Assembly (NCBI RefSeq): GCF_004296335.1
Contig: NZ_SGIU01000001.1
Location: forward strand, 349,290 to 413,289
Direction of reading: 5' to 3'
DNA from: Flagellimonas allohymeniacidonis
Lineage (GTDB): Bacteria > Bacteroidota > Bacteroidia > Flavobacteriales > Flavobacteriaceae
Length of the DNA: 64,000 bases
Shown here: positions 62,293 through 64,000 of the stretch, piece by piece
Layout: each line of letters starts with the position of its first letter
How positions within the stretch are numbered: position 1 is the stretch's first letter
Made by a program: the position numbers and the translations under genes
The notes under the pieces: model-generated
Told to the model about the DNA's origin: nothing
Seen by the model: the letters and a program-made list of their open reading frames with translations, nothing else
The model's database searches: none

Positions 62293-64000
62293 ATGAGGAT
62301 AAACTTTTACTTCCCTCTTTTCTTACTGATGTTTATGAGTATCAATGGACAAAACAGTCCTTTGATTGCCCAAGATTCCCTGGCCCAAATCCAATGGGTA
62401 GAATCGCAGTATCAGGCTATGTCCGTTGAAGAAAGAATTGGACAGCTGCTGATGGTCAGTGTGTCTTCCAACCAAGGTCAATCTGCTTTGGATGAGATGG
62501 AACGTCTCATTCAAGAACATAAAATTGGAGGGGTGATATTCTCCAAAGGAGGACCGGTAAAGCAAGCACAGCTTACCAATAAATTTCAGTCCGCGTCAAA
62601 AATCCCTTTGCTAATTGGAATGGATGCGGAATGGGGACTCGCTATGCGTCTAGACTCTACCTACGCTTTTCCTTGGAATATGACCCTTGGTGCCATTTCC
62701 GATAGCTCAGTTATCGAGAAAGTGGGATATCAAATTGGGAAACATGCCAAACGTATTGGAGTGCATATCAATTTTGCACCAGACCTTGATGTAAACAACA
62801 ATCCCAGAAACCCCATTATTGGCAATCGTTCCTTTGGTGAGTCAGCAGCAAATGTAGCCGTTAAGGGCGCCGCTTTCATAAAAGGAATGCAAAAGGCGGG
62901 AGTCTTGGCATCAGGGAAGCACTTCCCGGGACACGGCGATACCGATATGGATTCCCATAAAGCGCTACCTCTAATAGATGTTACTAGAGAACGAATGGAT
63001 TCCATCGAGCTATTTCCCTTTAGGGAATTGATAAATAAAGGATTAAGCTCCGTTATGGTTGCCCATCTGGAAGTGCCTGAATTGGATATACGCGAAGGAC
63101 GGCCTTCTTCTCTCTCAAAACCAATCATATCTGGACTCCTCAAGAACGATTTAAACTTCAAAGGACTTGTAATCACGGATGCCCTCAACATGAAAGCAGT
63201 ATCTGAATTTGGAGAAGATGGGGGAGTGGAGCTGGAAGCGTTTTTAGCTGGAAGTGATGTATTGCTAATGCCCAAAAATGCAGAATTGGCAAAACAAAAA
63301 TTACTTGAGGCTTATCAATCGGGGATTGTCACAAATACAAGACTTGAAGAGTCTGTGAAAAAGATTCTAATGGCCAAGTACAGGGTGGGCTTACATCGCT
63401 ATGAACCTGCACAATTGGAAGGTATCATTCAGGATTTGAACAGTATAGACAACAACCTACTTTATGAGGAAGCCATCGAAAACGCTGTAACGGTGGGCAA
63501 AAACAATTTTTCCTTAATGCCCATTAAAAATTTGGAAAATAAACGTATCGCCTATGTGAAGTTTGGGGATGCGGATGGCACCTCTTTTTACAAGATGCTT
63601 TCCAACTATGCCAAGGTAACTTGGATTGAAGCCAAGGATATTGCAGGGTACAAGAAGCAGTTGGCCAACTACAATGTGGTCATCATTGGGCTTCATAAAA
63701 GCGATGAAAGTCCATGGAAGCCCTATAAATTTAGCGAGAATGAACTTTTTTGGTTACAGGAAATTGCAAGACTGCGTACAAGCAATACCATCTTGAGCGT
63801 GTTCACAAAACCTTATGCCCTTTTAGATGTAGCCGGCTTTGAAACCATTGATGGTTTGGTGGTTGGATACCAGAACAGCCCAATGGCCCAGGAAAAAGCA
63901 GCCCAGGCCATATTTGGCGCCATGGGCACCAAAGGAAAACTGCCGGTATCCATAGGTTCAGAATTCCCTGTCGGTTCTGGAATTGAATTAAAGCCCTTAC
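62293..64000 (+). CDS. Glycoside hydrolase family 3 hexosaminidase, truncated by window end
   Basis: The first 569 codons are present. A signal peptide (FLLMFMSINGQ) is followed by a GH3 N domain of NagZ type: LIGMDAEWGLAMRLD, APDLDVNNNPRNPIIGNRSF, the general-acid His motif KHFPGHGDTDMDSH, and nucleophile Asp in VITDALNMKAV. A GH3 C domain begins near residue 395. The enzyme should release N-acetylglucosamine from peptidoglycan or chitin fragments. In related bacteria a serine-hydrolase domain often follows; it would lie outside the window. The gene closes the run begun by the amidase. Confidence 0.92.
   Translation, partial: MRINFYFPLFLLMFMSINGQNSPLIAQDSLAQIQWVESQYQAMSVEERIGQLLMVSVSSNQGQSALDEMERLIQEHKIGGVIFSKGGPVKQAQLTNKFQSASKIPLLIGMDAEWGLAMRLDSTYAFPWNMTLGAISDSSVIEKVGYQIGKHAKRIGVHINFAPDLDVNNNPRNPIIGNRSFGESAANVAVKGAAFIKGMQKAGVLASGKHFPGHGDTDMDSHKALPLIDVTRERMDSIELFPFRELINKGLSSVMVAHLEVPELDIREGRPSSLSKPIISGLLKNDLNFKGLVITDALNMKAVSEFGEDGGVELEAFLAGSDVLLMPKNAELAKQKLLEAYQSGIVTNTRLEESVKKILMAKYRVGLHRYEPAQLEGIIQDLNSIDNNLLYEEAIENAVTVGKNNFSLMPIKNLENKRIAYVKFGDADGTSFYKMLSNYAKVTWIEAKDIAGYKKQLANYNVVIIGLHKSDESPWKPYKFSENELFWLQEIARLRTSNTILSVFTKPYALLDVAGFETIDGLVVGYQNSPMAQEKAAQAIFGAMGTKGKLPVSIGSEFPVGSGIELKPL

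Overview
This 64 kb window comes from a Bacteroidota chromosome, almost certainly a marine member of the Flavobacteriaceae. The evidence is the gene families (SusC/SusD pair, DUF6090, DUF4331, flavobacterial LptD and TamB, HTCS-type hybrid kinase, AraC regulators with membrane sensors), the moderate GC content, the lack of Shine-Dalgarno sites, and promoters of the Bacteroidota type (TTTG-N20-TAnnTTTG, best seen at 581-612). I cannot assign a genus with confidence; the Muricauda/Maribacter neighbourhood is a guess. I saw no rRNA, tRNA, CRISPR array, prophage or insertion sequence. Most intergenic gaps are below 250 bases.

Layout. 1-6.6 kb: tail of a GH130 glycoside phosphorylase, a divergent HxlR regulator/SDR pair, a secreted serine hydrolase, a DUF6090 membrane protein, an orphan FtsX-type permease and a small lipoprotein. 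6.8-13.1 kb: a TPR-7TM-AraC regulator and a SusC/SusD outer-membrane uptake pair with no associated glycosidases. 13.3-19.9 kb: two DUF4331 proteins, a TPR lipoprotein and a TonB-dependent receptor, convergent with an ECF sigma factor and its anti-sigma factor. 20-25.8 kb: a small membrane protein, an MDR reductase, and a TesA-like esterase divergent from a YbbA/YbbP-like ABC system, the same arrangement as in E. coli. 25.9-30.0 kb: a decayed cupin gene, then a four-gene set of secreted proteins: two lipoproteins with collagen-like repeats, a predicted papain-fold cysteine peptidase with two copies of an unassigned beta-rich domain, and a lipoprotein with a degenerate LytM-like core. A hybrid sensor kinase follows.

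33.1-37.0 kb: ketoglutarate-semialdehyde dehydrogenase and a DHDPS-family enzyme, probably hydroxyproline breakdown, with a divergent 7TM-AraC regulator. 37.1-40.6 kb: two YceI proteins, ribose-5-phosphate isomerase, an esterase and a VanX-type dipeptidase, tightly packed. 40.6-46.5 kb: housekeeping genes (methyltransferase, AI-2E-type transporter, DUF4159, DUF1223, RsmE, TfoX-like, TsaD). 46.5-51.0 kb: TamB, whose amino terminus is split by an apparent -1 frameshift at an A6 run. 51.1-54.1 kb: PfkA, GAPDH and an N-acetylglucosamine-kinase-like ATPase. 54.1-64 kb: RidA and LptD on the minus strand; then amidase, MlaD, a membrane cytochrome-b/iron-sulfur protein with a CCG-domain partner, a misnamed small conserved protein and a truncated GH3 hexosaminidase on the plus strand.

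Functionally the window is rich in cell-envelope genes: outer-membrane biogenesis (TamB, LptD, MlaD), peptidoglycan turnover (amidase, VanX-like, GH3) and TonB-driven uptake. The least explained parts are the collagen-like/peptidase set at 26.1-30.0 kb, the DUF4331-receptor set and the frameshifted start of tamB.
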